The position numbers were made by a program, and so were the translations under genes. This document shows, piece by piece, positions 1-8,200 of a stretch of DNA of 9,487 nucleotides. Numbering within the stretch: position 1 is the first letter of the stretch; every line of letters begins with the position of its first letter. Source of the stretch: Planctomycetota bacterium (GTDB lineage Bacteria; Planctomycetota; Planctomycetia; Isosphaerales; Isosphaeraceae). The stretch lies in contig JAJYCH010000115.1 of the NCBI GenBank assembly GCA_021778575.1, positions 1 to 9,487 on the forward strand, read 5' to 3'. The notes beneath the pieces are model-generated. The model was not told the origin of the DNA. It ran no database searches and saw nothing but the letters and a program-made list of their open reading frames with translations.

Positions 1-2
1 TC

Positions 3-92
3 GGCTCGATGGCCGTCGAGGGGTCGGTGATCACCTGGGTCGCCGATCACCGCAAGCACCACGCCTTCACCGACCAGGCGGGTGACCCGCAG
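3..92 (+). pseudogene. Fragment of an acyl-CoA (delta-9) fatty-acid desaturase
   Basis: The + frame reads GSMAVEGSVITWVADHRKHH followed by AFTDQAGDP. This matches my memory of the second histidine-box region of membrane delta-9 acyl-CoA desaturases, where HRKHH is the HxxHH di-iron ligand box and is followed by a TD..GDPH stretch. These enzymes insert a cis double bond into fatty acyl chains at the membrane. Only about 30 residues are visible, against roughly 300 or more for a whole enzyme. The similarity stops near GDP: the next residues, QTDVSGD, do not continue the family pattern. The upstream part would lie left of the window. The piece is joined directly to unrelated sequence, so it is either gene debris or one arm of a chimeric join. 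Identification rests on motif recall, not on a search. Confidence 0.6.
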
Positions 93-203
93 ACCGACGT
101 GTCAGGCGATCATAACGATCAGGAAACCGAAGAAGGCCGGCTTGGCAAGCCCTTCAATCAGGTCCGGAAACTTCATGAATTGCGGCAGCGATTTCCAGTA
201 CAT
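81..203 (-). pseudogene. Fragment resembling an MlaE/YrbE-type ABC transporter permease
   Basis: Read on the - strand from 203, the frame gives MYWKSLPQFMKFPDLIEG, then LAKPAFFGFLIVMIA, a TGA stop at 104-102, and HVGLRVT beyond it. The pattern of a hydrophobic segment after F..L..GL.K, followed by a position usually held by Cys and then xxGL..T, resembles the C-terminal half of MlaE/YrbE permeases. Those proteins form the membrane part of phospholipid-transport ABC systems. The TGA sits where I would expect the Cys codon, so the frame is either broken by one base change or the join lies there. No start, no promoter and no partner genes (MlaD, MlaF) are present. The piece is sandwiched between a + strand desaturase fragment and a + strand RND gene. 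The family call is tentative; that it is not RND sequence is more secure. Confidence 0.4.
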
Positions 204-3200
204 CAGCGGGCTGGAACACGTCGAGTCGCGATCGATTCAGAGCATGGTGGTCCTCAAGCTCTACTATCAGCCGGGGACCGACATGGCCGAGGCCACGGCC
301 AACACGGTGGCCTATGCCAACAAGGCTGTCTCGATCATGCCGGTGGGGGCTCAACCGCCGTTCGTCATCCGGCTCGACGCGGGAAGTCTACCGGTCGGCT
401 ACCTGGTCTTTTCCAGCGAGACCAAGACCATCGGCCAGATGCAAGACATGGCCATGTACCGGGTCCGGCCGATCTTCGCCAGCTTGCCGGGCACGATGTC
501 GCCGCCACCGTTCGGCGGGAACATCCGGACGATCGTGATCAACCTCGATCCCGACCGACTTCGGTCGTATAACCTGTCGCCACAAGATGTTGTCGCCGCG
601 ATCGACCAGGGGAACTACGCCAGCCCATCGGGAAACGTCACGATCAAGGACCAGATGGCGGTCGTCCCCGCCAATACGATGGTCCTCGACCCTCAGGAAC
701 TCCGGAACGTCCCGCTCAAGCTCGGCCAGAACGTCTACATCCGCGACGTCGGAACGGTGACCGACTCGACCGACATCCCGACCGGCTACGCGCTGATCAA
801 CGGTCGGAAATCGGTCTATATTCCGGTCGTGAAGCGAGCCGATGCTTCGACCTTGACCGTCGTCGACGAGGTGAAGGCGAATCTCCCCAGGTTCCAGGCG
901 GCCTTGCCCGACGACATCAAGATCGAATACCAGTTCGACGAGTCGCCGATCGTCCACCGGGCCATCGAAAGCGTCGCGGTCGAAGGAGCTCTCGGAGCCG
1001 GTCTGACGGGGCTGATGGTGCTCCTGTTCCTGCGCGATCTCCGGAGCGTGATCGTCGTTGTTCTGAACATCCCGCTGGCTCTCCTGGGATCGATCGTTGT
1101 CCTTGACCTCACCGGTAACACGATCAATATCATGACCCTGGGCGGGCTGGCGCTGGCGATTGGTATCCTGGTCGATGAGGCAACCGTCGAGATCGAGAAC
1201 ATCCATACCCAGATGGAGCATACGCCGTCGATCGCCCGGGCGGTCCGTCAGGGGAACATGGAAACAGCCGTGCCTCGGCTCCTGGCATTGCTCTGTATCC
1301 TATCGGTGTTCATCCCCTCATTCATCATGCAGGGGGCGGTCCGCGCGCTGTTCGTGCCGCTTTCGCTGGCCGTCGGCGCATCGATGGTCACGTCGTATCT
1401 GCTATCGAGCACGCTGGTTCCGGTCCTCAGCGTCTGGCTCCTTCAAGGGCACGAGAAGGAGCACGCGCAGGCCGAGAGCAAGCCGGGGCTGTTCTCCAAG
1501 TTCCAGAATGTCTTCGACAAGGTGGTCGAGTGGACCGTGGCTCACCGGGCGATCGTGGTCCTGTCGTATCTGGTGATCACCGGCGCGATCGTGGTCGGGG
1601 TGGGTAGCCAGCTTGGCCGCGAGCTGTTTCCGAGGGTCGATGCCGGTCAGTTCCAGATGCGCGTCCGGCCGCCTCAAGGGACTCAGTTCGAGCTGACGAC
1701 TCAGGTTGCCGAGAAGACCCTCGACGCGATCGCCGAGACCGCCGGTAAGGAGAACGTCGAGATCACCATGGGATACGTTGGCGCGATCCCGCCGATGTTC
1801 ACCGTGAATCTGGCTTACCAGTGGAGCCGGGGGCCTGACGACGGGCTGCTCCGGGTCGGGCTTCGCCACGGCAGCAAGATTAATATCTTCGAGCTTCAGG
1901 AGAAGCTTCGCGAGGTCTTACCGAAGAAGGTCGGGGCCTGGTTCCATGACGAGTTGCTCCGGCTCGGCGTGGCGGCCGACATCGCCGAGAAACGCTCGAA
2001 AGAGATCGTCTTCGCGTTCGAGCCCGGCGACCTGATCTCGACCACGATGAGCCTCGGCTCTCCCGCGCCGATCGAGGTCGTCGTGAGCGGCCGTAATCTG
2101 GATGATTCGAGCGGTTTCATGAACAAGGTGAAGGCCGAAATCGCCAAGGTGCCCAGCCTTCGCGACCTCCAGATCCAGCAGACCTTGCACTATCCGACGG
2201 TCCAGGTTGTCGTCGATCGCCAGCGGGCCGGTCTCAGTGGTGTCACCGCGCACGATATTGGCGACTCGTTGATCGCGGCCACCTATTCGAGCCGGTATAC
2301 CTCACGAAATTACTGGCGAGACGACGCTTCGGGGACCTCGTATCAGGTTCAGGTGCAGGTCCCACCGATGCACATGACCGAGTCGACCGACGTGGCGCAA
2401 ATTCCGCTCACCGCGCAAGCCAACCGGCAGTCCGGGCCGATGAGCGGGCCGCAGTCAACCCCGTCTCCTTCGAACCCGGCTCCCCCCCTGCTCCTCCGTG
2501 ACGTCGCCCGGGTGATGCGGAGCGATATGCCCGGCGAGGTCGACCGCTACAACATGCGGCGTTACCTCAGCCTGACAGCCAACGTCGAGGGGGAGGATCT
2601 CGGCCGGGCGATCGACCACGTCGAAGCGGCGATCAAGGCCGCCGGCCAGCCGCCGAAGGGGGTCGAGGTCGATATGAGGGGTCAGGTCAAGCCGATGCGG
2701 CAGATGTTCCGGAGCCTGGAAATCGGCCTGGCGGTCGCCGTGATCGTGATCCTGATCATGCTCACGGCTTATTTTCAGTCGTTCCGACTCGCACTGACCG
2801 CCGTGGCCTCGGTGCCGGCGGTTCTGGCCGGTGTGGTCCTGGCGCTGTTTGTCTCGCGGACGACGTTGAATATCGAATCGTTCATGGGTGCGATCATGGC
2901 CGTCGGCGTGGCCGTGTCGAACGCCATCTTGCTGGTCAGCTTCGGCGACCGTCACCGGCTCGAAGACGGCATGGCACCGGCGGAAGCCGCGATCACGGCG
3001 GCCAAAGGGCGGCTCCGACCGATCATCATGACCAGTTGCGCGATGATCTCGGGGATGATCCCGATGTCGCTCGGTCTTGAGGAAGGAAGCGAACAGAACG
3101 CCCCGCTGGGCCGGGCGGTGATGGGTGGAATGGCTTGCTCGACCTTCGCCGCGCTGCTCGTTTTGCCGGCGGTCTTTACTTATATCATGGCCAGTGCCAC

Positions 3201-3363
3201 CAATAAATCCGCTTCACTCGATCCCGACGATCCCGGCAGTTCGCATTACGACCCCGGACATGCTCCCGGACATGAACACCACGCTAGCGATCAGGCGACC
3301 GGTAACGGCGCCAATCATTTCCTCTCTCAGGAGTCGGCCGACCATGTTTCCTCGGCTCCCTAG
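193..3363 (+). CDS. RND efflux permease, 5'-truncated (non-HAE1 subfamily)
   Basis: This is the inner-membrane, proton-driven pump subunit of a tripartite exporter. Clear RND similarity begins at about 193-202 (FQYISGLEHVESRSIQSM) and runs in one open frame to TAG, about 1,055 residues. The first transmembrane helix and the start of the porter domain, probably 70-100 residues, are missing because unrelated sequence is joined upstream. An ATG at 82 or 175 would open the frame but lies in that foreign sequence. The first transmembrane block spans about 970-1440, with the TM4 motif GILVDEATVEIENI at 1162-1200. The second porter region (about 1620-2700) holds the typical NYWRDDASGTSYQVQVQV stretch. 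The second membrane block is about 2715-3195, with GVAVSNAILLVSF at 2905-2943. TM4 has Asp-Glu instead of Asp-Asp, and TM10 has Ser where AcrB has Lys940; I recall similar changes in related pumps of this subfamily. The cytoplasmic tail is His-rich. The gene runs into the adaptor gene with a 20-base overlap, so the two are likely co-translated. The substrate cannot be read from the sequence. Confidence 0.93.
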   Translation, partial: FQYISGLEHVESRSIQSMVVLKLYYQPGTDMAEATANTVAYANKAVSIMPVGAQPPFVIRLDAGSLPVGYLVFSSETKTIGQMQDMAMYRVRPIFASLPGTMSPPPFGGNIRTIVINLDPDRLRSYNLSPQDVVAAIDQGNYASPSGNVTIKDQMAVVPANTMVLDPQELRNVPLKLGQNVYIRDVGTVTDSTDIPTGYALINGRKSVYIPVVKRADASTLTVVDEVKANLPRFQAALPDDIKIEYQFDESPIVHRAIESVAVEGALGAGLTGLMVLLFLRDLRSVIVVVLNIPLALLGSIVVLDLTGNTINIMTLGGLALAIGILVDEATVEIENIHTQMEHTPSIARAVRQGNMETAVPRLLALLCILSVFIPSFIMQGAVRALFVPLSLAVGASMVTSYLLSSTLVPVLSVWLLQGHEKEHAQAESKPGLFSKFQNVFDKVVEWTVAHRAIVVLSYLVITGAIVVGVGSQLGRELFPRVDAGQFQMRVRPPQGTQFELTTQVAEKTLDAIAETAGKENVEITMGYVGAIPPMFTVNLAYQWSRGPDDGLLRVGLRHGSKINIFELQEKLREVLPKKVGAWFHDELLRLGVAADIAEKRSKEIVFAFEPGDLISTTMSLGSPAPIEVVVSGRNLDDSSGFMNKVKAEIAKVPSLRDLQIQQTLHYPTVQVVVDRQRAGLSGVTAHDIGDSLIAATYSSRYTSRNYWRDDASGTSYQVQVQVPPMHMTESTDVAQIPLTAQANRQSGPMSGPQSTPSPSNPAPPLLLRDVARVMRSDMPGEVDRYNMRRYLSLTANVEGEDLGRAIDHVEAAIKAAGQPPKGVEVDMRGQVKPMRQMFRSLEIGLAVAVIVILIMLTAYFQSFRLALTAVASVPAVLAGVVLALFVSRTTLNIESFMGAIMAVGVAVSNAILLVSFGDRHRLEDGMAPAEAAITAAKGRLRPIIMTSCAMISGMIPMSLGLEEGSEQNAPLGRAVMGGMACSTFAALLVLPAVFTYIMASATNKSASLDPDDPGSSHYDPGHAPGHEHHASDQATGNGANHFLSQESADHVSSAP
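3329..3333 (+). promoter_or_regulatory. Ribosome binding site of the left adaptor gene
   Basis: AGGAG lies 10 bases upstream of the ATG at 3344, inside the end of the permease gene. It supports that ATG over in-frame starts further upstream, together with the lipoprotein signal that begins exactly there. Confidence 0.55.
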
Positions 3364-4678
3364 GATCACCCTGATGATCGGCCCGGTCGCCGCGCTGGCA
3401 CTTGCCGCCGGCTGTGGTCACAAGGCCGAGCCAACGGGTCAGGAGAAAGCTCCGGCATCGAAAGACAAGGCGATCGTTCGGATCGAGAAGCGTGATATCC
3501 ACATGCAGGTCGATCAGCCTGGGACGATCCAGGCGTTTGAGTCGACGCCGATCTATGCCCGGATCGGTGGTTATGTGGACAAGTACCGCGTCAACATCGG
3601 CGACCGGGTGAAGGCGGGCGACGTCCTGCTCTCGATGTGGATTCCCGACCTGGTCGAGGCCCTGAACCAGAAAAAGGCGGCGAGCGATCGAGCCAAGGTC
3701 CAGATCCGCGTGGCCGAGAGTGCCGCGAGGTCGGCGAAAGCGACGCTCGAGAACAGCAAGGCCCGCGTGGTCTCCTCGCGGGCGGGCGTGAAGCGGGCTC
3801 AGGCGGGCTACAGCCGTTGGGAGTCGGAGGCGAAGCGGCTCGACCAGCTCGTCTCCGAGAAAGTTCTCAATACCCAGGTTCGCGACGAGACTTATCGCCA
3901 GTTCGAGGAAGCCGCCGCCGCCCGTGATCAGGCCGACGCGATGGTCAACGAATCGATCGCCTCACAGGACAAGGCCCAGGCCGATCTCGAACGAGCGACC
4001 GTCGATATCGAAGCCGCGCGAGCCGACCTGCTCGTGGCCGAGGCCGAGCAGAAGCAGGCGCAGGTGATGCTCGACTACGGCGAGATCAAGGCGCCGTTCG
4101 ATGGTGTCATCACCCAGCGAAACGTCAGCCCCGGCGATTATCTCCAGGCCGGCGGCGGAACCGGGGGTCGCGCCCTGTTCGTCCTCGAACAGACCGACCC
4201 CGTCCGGGTCTTTGTCGGGGTTCCCGAGCTTGCCGCCAGCTTTATCAAGGAAGACGACACCGGTCTGATCCGAATCCAGGCCGTTCCCGGGGCCTTCCGT
4301 CGGGGCAAGATCGTCCGGTCGGGGTTCTCGCTCAATCCAAGTAGCCGGACGCTTCAGACCGAGATCGATATTCCTAACGAGGATGGACACCTCCGCCCCG
4401 GAATGTACGTCACGGCGACCATCAACATCGATCGCTCGAACGTTTTCGCCGTTCCGTCCAGCTCGATCATCTACCAGGGAGGGCAGAGCTATGCCCTTGA
4501 TCTCATCGTCGATGGCAAGGTTGTCCGGACTCCCGTCCTGATCGGGCCATCCGACGATCGGTTCACCGAGATTCTTCGCAAGAAGGCCCAGGCAAACCAG
4601 GGTGAGGACTGGGTCACTCCCGACGGGACCGAGCAACTTGCCGCGTCGGAAGGCGGTCGGAGCACGACATCGCGCTGA
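3344..4678 (+). CDS. RND efflux periplasmic adaptor lipoprotein (HlyD/MexA type)
   Basis: This is the membrane-fusion subunit that links the RND permease to an outer-membrane channel. From the ATG at 3344 the product is 444 residues. It opens with a lipoprotein signal peptide (MFPRLPRITLMIGPVAALAL) ending in LAAGC, so Cys24 (TGT at 3413) would be lipidated and hold the protein at a membrane. Residues about 42-95 form the first half of the lipoyl/barrel-sandwich domain (PIYARIGGYVDKYRVNIGDR). Residues about 105-245 are an Ala/Glu/Lys-rich alpha-hairpin coiled coil. The second lipoyl half follows at about 250 (APFDGVITQRNVSPGDYL). The beta-barrel includes LQTEIDIPNEDGHLRPGMYV, and the membrane-proximal domain starts near VFAVPSSSIIY. 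The extreme C-terminus, after WVTPDG, is not recognisable as the usual GL..G..VV ending and may be divergent. The start overlaps the permease stop by 20 bases, which indicates one operon and a dedicated permease partner. Confidence 0.95.
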   Translation: MFPRLPRITLMIGPVAALALAAGCGHKAEPTGQEKAPASKDKAIVRIEKRDIHMQVDQPGTIQAFESTPIYARIGGYVDKYRVNIGDRVKAGDVLLSMWIPDLVEALNQKKAASDRAKVQIRVAESAARSAKATLENSKARVVSSRAGVKRAQAGYSRWESEAKRLDQLVSEKVLNTQVRDETYRQFEEAAAARDQADAMVNESIASQDKAQADLERATVDIEAARADLLVAEAEQKQAQVMLDYGEIKAPFDGVITQRNVSPGDYLQAGGGTGGRALFVLEQTDPVRVFVGVPELAASFIKEDDTGLIRIQAVPGAFRRGKIVRSGFSLNPSSRTLQTEIDIPNEDGHLRPGMYVTATINIDRSNVFAVPSSSIIYQGGQSYALDLIVDGKVVRTPVLIGPSDDRFTEILRKKAQANQGEDWVTPDGTEQLAASEGGRSTTSR

Positions 4679-4685
4679 AGTGAGT

Positions 4686-4724
4686 GGGGGTGGAAACGGA
4701 GCGATCGACTCTGTTTCCGATCCC
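4686..4724. terminator. Hairpin between convergent genes, probable bidirectional terminator
   Basis: GGAAACGGAG (4692-4701) pairs with CTCTGTTTCC (4709-4718) as a 10-bp stem, nine Watson-Crick pairs plus one G-U, around a 7-base loop CGATCGA. After a short mismatch the stem can extend outward with GGG/CCC (4686-4688 with 4722-4724). It begins 8 bases after the adaptor stop and ends 8 bases before the Rrf2 stop, so it fits both converging transcripts. No T-run follows on either strand, so it is not a classical intrinsic terminator; it may instead block read-through or protect 3' ends. Confidence 0.55.
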
Positions 4725-4731
4725 GGGGCGA

Positions 4732-5193
4732 TCAAGCCACGGGCAAAGGTCTGGGCACGACTCCTCGCTCGTCCAAGCGGGTCCGAATCTTGCCGGCGAT
4801 GCAGGCAATGGTGATGCCCGCGAGCTGGCGGGTCATCCCTTCCTGGATCTTGGCGTAGGTTTCGGTCAAGACTCCCTGGATGTGCAACCCGCACGGACAT
4901 TCGGGGTTGGGCTCGCTCCGGTGGAGGGCGAAGATCTCGTTCTGGGGCTCGACGGCTCGAAGGATATCGAGGAGCGTGAGCCGCTCGGGGTCGATGAGTA
5001 GCGTCCAGCCGCCTCCCACTCCCGTCCGGGATTCGACGATGCCCCCGGCCCGAAGCGACCCGAGCAAGCGGCGGATCACCACCGGGTTGGTGTTCACGCT
5101 ACAGGCGACGTACTCGGAAGTCAGGGTTTCTCCCGGCTTCAAAGCGAAGATCGTCATGATGTGAATGCCGACGCTCAGCTTGGAACTCAACAC
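4732..5193 (-). CDS. Rrf2-family transcriptional regulator
   Basis: This is a 153-residue DNA-binding regulator starting at GTG 5193, the usual length for the family. The N-terminal winged helix-turn-helix is clear: LSSKLSVGIHIMTIFALKPG, then LTSEYVACSVNTNPVVIRRL (recognition region, about residues 24-43), then the wing GIVESRTGVGGGWTL (51-65). A dimerisation helix follows, with TLLDILRAVE at 73-82. Cysteines are C31, C99, C101 and C131. The motif HRSEPNPECPCGLHIQ resembles the NP.CP.G..I stretch of YwnA-like members. The three spaced Fe-S cysteines of IscR or NsrR are not evident, so an Fe-S cluster is doubtful and a thiol or ligand sensor is more likely; this is inference. In-frame starts up to 5232 lie upstream of the Shine-Dalgarno sequence and would add residues foreign to the family. 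The gene lies 95 bases downstream of the HAE1 permease on the same strand and converges on the left pump. No operator was found. Confidence 0.93.
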   Translation of the reverse strand: MLSSKLSVGIHIMTIFALKPGETLTSEYVACSVNTNPVVIRRLLGSLRAGGIVESRTGVGGGWTLLIDPERLTLLDILRAVEPQNEIFALHRSEPNPECPCGLHIQGVLTETYAKIQEGMTRQLAGITIACIAGKIRTRLDERGVVPRPLPVA

Positions 5194-5197
5194 GGCA

Positions 5198-5204
5198 TCA
5201 CCTC
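5198..5204 (-). promoter_or_regulatory. Ribosome binding site of the Rrf2 gene
   Basis: On the - strand GAGGTGA precedes GTG 5193, with 7 bases between GAGG and the start codon. It supports the GTG start, after which the protein begins LSSKLSVGIH as is usual in the family. The next codon, TTG 5190, could also serve. Confidence 0.5.
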
Positions 5205-5222
5205 GGACAAAAAGATGAAGGG

Positions 5223-5244
5223 CGGAGGACACCCTCGTCCTCCG
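5223..5244 (-). terminator. Hairpin between the HAE1 permease and the Rrf2 gene
   Basis: CGGAGGAC (5223-5230) and GTCCTCCG (5237-5244) form a perfect 8-bp, GC-rich stem with a 6-base loop. On the - strand it lies 44 bases after the permease stop and is followed about 8 bases later by CTTTTTG (5216-5210). It could be a weak or partial terminator that lowers read-through into the regulator gene. The T-run is short and set back, so the call is uncertain. Confidence 0.45.
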
Positions 5245-5288
5245 AGCTTAGAGCCCGGAAATCCGACCTTCAACCCCATCCTCAAAAT

Positions 5289-8200
5289 TCAGTGGATCGC
5301 CACCGGAACCTGTTCCAGGGCCGTGACGGGCTGGTCGCTCCGGCCTTCTACGACCGAATGATCCGATGAGTTCGACTCGCCGCGTCTCCGGGCGAAATGG
5401 TCGATCAGCCGTTCACCCAGGACATAATAGATCGGAATCACGAATCGGCCGAGAATCGTGCTCACGGCGATCCCGAACGCGATCACGATCCCCAGCGAGT
5501 TCCGGCTATACGCCCCGGCCCCGGTCGCCCTGGCCATCGGCAAGACGCCCATCACGAAGGCGAACGAAGTCATCAGGATCGGCCGGAGCCGCTCGCGCGA
5601 GGCGGCCTTGGCCGACTCCAGGATACTCATTCCGCGATCCCGTCGCATCTCGACGCCGAACTCGACGATCAGAATCGCGTTCTTGGTCTCCAACCCGATC
5701 AGCATCACCAGACCAATCTGGCCGAACACATCGAGCGGCATGTTGAACAGCCAGAGGCCGACCGCCGCACCGAACATGGCCAGCGGGACCGTCAGGATAA
5801 TCACCGTGGGCCTGATCCAGCTCTCGTAGAGGGCCGCCATGAACAGGAAAACGCAGACGACCGAAAGAGCAAAGATGAAGGTCGCCTGATTACCGGTCTT
5901 CTCCTCCTGCAACGTCGTGCCGGTCCACTCGGTGCCGAACCCATCGGGAAGGACCTCGCCGGCGACCTCCTTCATCGCGGCCAGAGCCTGACCCGAGCTA
6001 TACCCAGGGGCGGGACCGCCGTTCATCTTGGCCGAAGCGTAGAGGTTGTAGTGGGGCACGTCGATCGGCCCCAGGGCGTAGCGAACCTCGCCCAGCGAGC
6101 CCAGGGGGACTCGTTCCCCCTTGCGGTTCAGAACGTAGAGGTTCTGGATGTCCTCGGGCTTGGTCCGGACACTCCCTTCGGCCTGGATCATCACCTTCCA
6201 GACCTTGCCGTAAAGGTCGAAGTCGTTGATGTAATAACCACCCAGGTTGGCCTGGATCGTGGCGAAAAGGTCGGAGATCGGCACGTCGAGCCGTCGGGCC
6301 TTGGTCCGATCGATGTCAAACTTCAACTGGGGGACCCGGGCCGAGAACGTCGAGAAGACCCCGGCCAGCTCGGGCCGCTTCCGGGCCTCGTCCTGAAACC
6401 GGTCGATCACTTTCTGGAGGGCGTCGACCCCCTTGCCCGAGCGATCTTCAACCATCAGCTCGAAACCACCGGTCTGGCTCAGGCCTCGGATCGCCGGCGG
6501 TTCAATGACGATGACCATGGCGTCGCGGACCGAGGCGACTTTACCTTGCAGGGTCTTCGCCAGGCCCGACGCCCGAAGCTCCGGGGTCCTCCGCTTGCTC
6601 CAGTCTTCAAGACGGGCGAAGAGGACCGCGCAGTTGGTCTGATTGGTCGAGGTGATGACGTTCAGACCTTCCAGAGCCACCGTATGCTCGACCCCTTCCA
6701 CCCCCCGGCAGAGCGCCTCGACCCGTTTCAGGACGGCGGCGGTCTTCTCGCCGCTGGTCCCGTCGGGGGTCTGGATCACGCAGATCAGGTAACCCTGGTC
6801 CTCGGTCGGGATGAACGCCTTGGGCCGGTTCGCGATCATCCACCCGGTCAGACCGAGCAGGACCAGCGATGGCCCGACGATCGTCCACCAGTGATGCGCG
6901 GTCCATTCGAGAACCGCGTCGTACGAGTTCTCGATCCAGCTCAGGCCGGCGTTGAACCAGCGGAACAGGAAAAACCTCGTCGGCCCTTTCTTCTCGCGAA
7001 GGAACATCCGGGCCATCGCCGGGCTGAACGAAAGCGAGTTGAACGCCGAGAACACGAACGAGAAGACAATTGTCATCGCGAACTGGTTGTACAACTTTCC
7101 GGTCATTCCCGGCATGAACGCCACGGGCACGAACACGGCGGCCAGAACCAGGGTGATCGTCACGATCGGCGTCGTGATCTCGGCCATCGCGGCGCGAGTC
7201 GCCTCCAGCGGCGACAGCCCTCGATGGAGAAATTTCTCGACGTTCTCGACCACGATGATCGCGTCGTCCACCACCAGGCCGATGGCCAGAACCAGGCCGC
7301 AGAGCGTCAATGAGTTGATCGAGAACCCGAACGCCGCCATCACCGCGAACGTCGCGATCAGTGAGACCGGGATCGCCAGCATCGGAATGATCGTGGCGCG
7401 GAACCCTTGAAGGAAGACGAACACCACGATCATGACCAGGATGAACGACTCGACCAGCGTGTGTTGAACCTCCTTGATATTCTCATCAACATAGTCGGTC
7501 GTGTTGTAGACGATCGTGTAGTCGAGCCCCTCGGGGAAGCTCGGCCTCAGCTGGTCCATCTCCTGGCGGACGGTGTGGATGATATTCAAGGCGTTGGCAT
7601 CGGCGTACTGGTAGATCAGAATGCCGCCGCAGGGCTTGCCGTCGATGTAGCTGGCCGACTCGTAATTTTCCGACGAAAGTTCGACCCGAGCGATGTCCTT
7701 GACGCGGACGATCGACCCGTCATCGCTCCGGCGGACGATGATCTCCTCGAACTCAGTGGCCTTCTCCAGTCGCCCTTTGACGGTGATCGGCAGCTCGAAA
7801 TCCTGCCCGGTGGGGATGGGTCGGCCGCCGATCTTGCCGGCCGCCGCCTGGACGTTCTCCTGCTGGATGGCCTGGATGACCTCGGTCGGGGCAATCTTCA
7901 TGTTGGCCAGGCGGTCGGGATCGATCCAGATCCGCATGGCATATTTACGCCCGAGCACGTTGGCATCGCTGACTCCGCTGATGCGCTTCAGGACGTCGGC
8001 GACGTAGATCTGCCCGTAATTGTCGAGAAAATTGGCGTCATAGCGGCCATCGGGCGAGATCAGGTTGACGACGCAGACCATGTCGGTCGACGTCTTCTTG
8101 ATCGACACGCCATATTGCTTGACCTCGGGCGGAAGCTGAGCCTGGGCCGTCTGGACCCGATTCTGGATGTCGACCGCCGCCATGTCCTGCGAGTAGCCCA

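Noticed and set aside
82..192. ATG 82 or ATG 175 as the true start of the left RND permease
   Set aside because: The residues encoded before about 193 show no RND similarity, and this stretch reads as other genes. The first helix of the pump is missing, so the true start is not in the window.
9..572. + strand frame starting with the desaturase fragment, read as a 187-residue protein
   Set aside because: Only the first 30 or so residues look like a desaturase. The rest is an out-of-frame reading of the RND permease gene.
3125..3343. Upstream extension of the left adaptor to an in-frame start at 3125
   Set aside because: It overlaps the permease gene by over 200 bases. The lipoprotein signal and AGGAG site point to ATG 3344.
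4602..4814. Possible frameshift near the left adaptor C-terminus
   Set aside because: The C-terminal 20 or so residues look unusual, but neither alternative frame restores a recognisable adaptor ending, so divergence is as likely.
3962..4900. - strand open frame (312 codons) opposite the left adaptor and the Rrf2 3' end
   Set aside because: Antisense to a clear adaptor and overlapping Rrf2 in another frame; no family features.
5194..5232. Longer Rrf2 start at 5232
   Set aside because: The added residues do not fit the family, and the Shine-Dalgarno GAGGTGA sits inside this extension just before GTG 5193.
5397..7313. Long + strand open frame (638 codons) opposite the HAE1 permease
   Set aside because: It is the complement of a strongly conserved RND gene. 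Its product is low-complexity, rich in Asp, Arg, Gly and His, with no domain, a typical shadow in high-G+C DNA.
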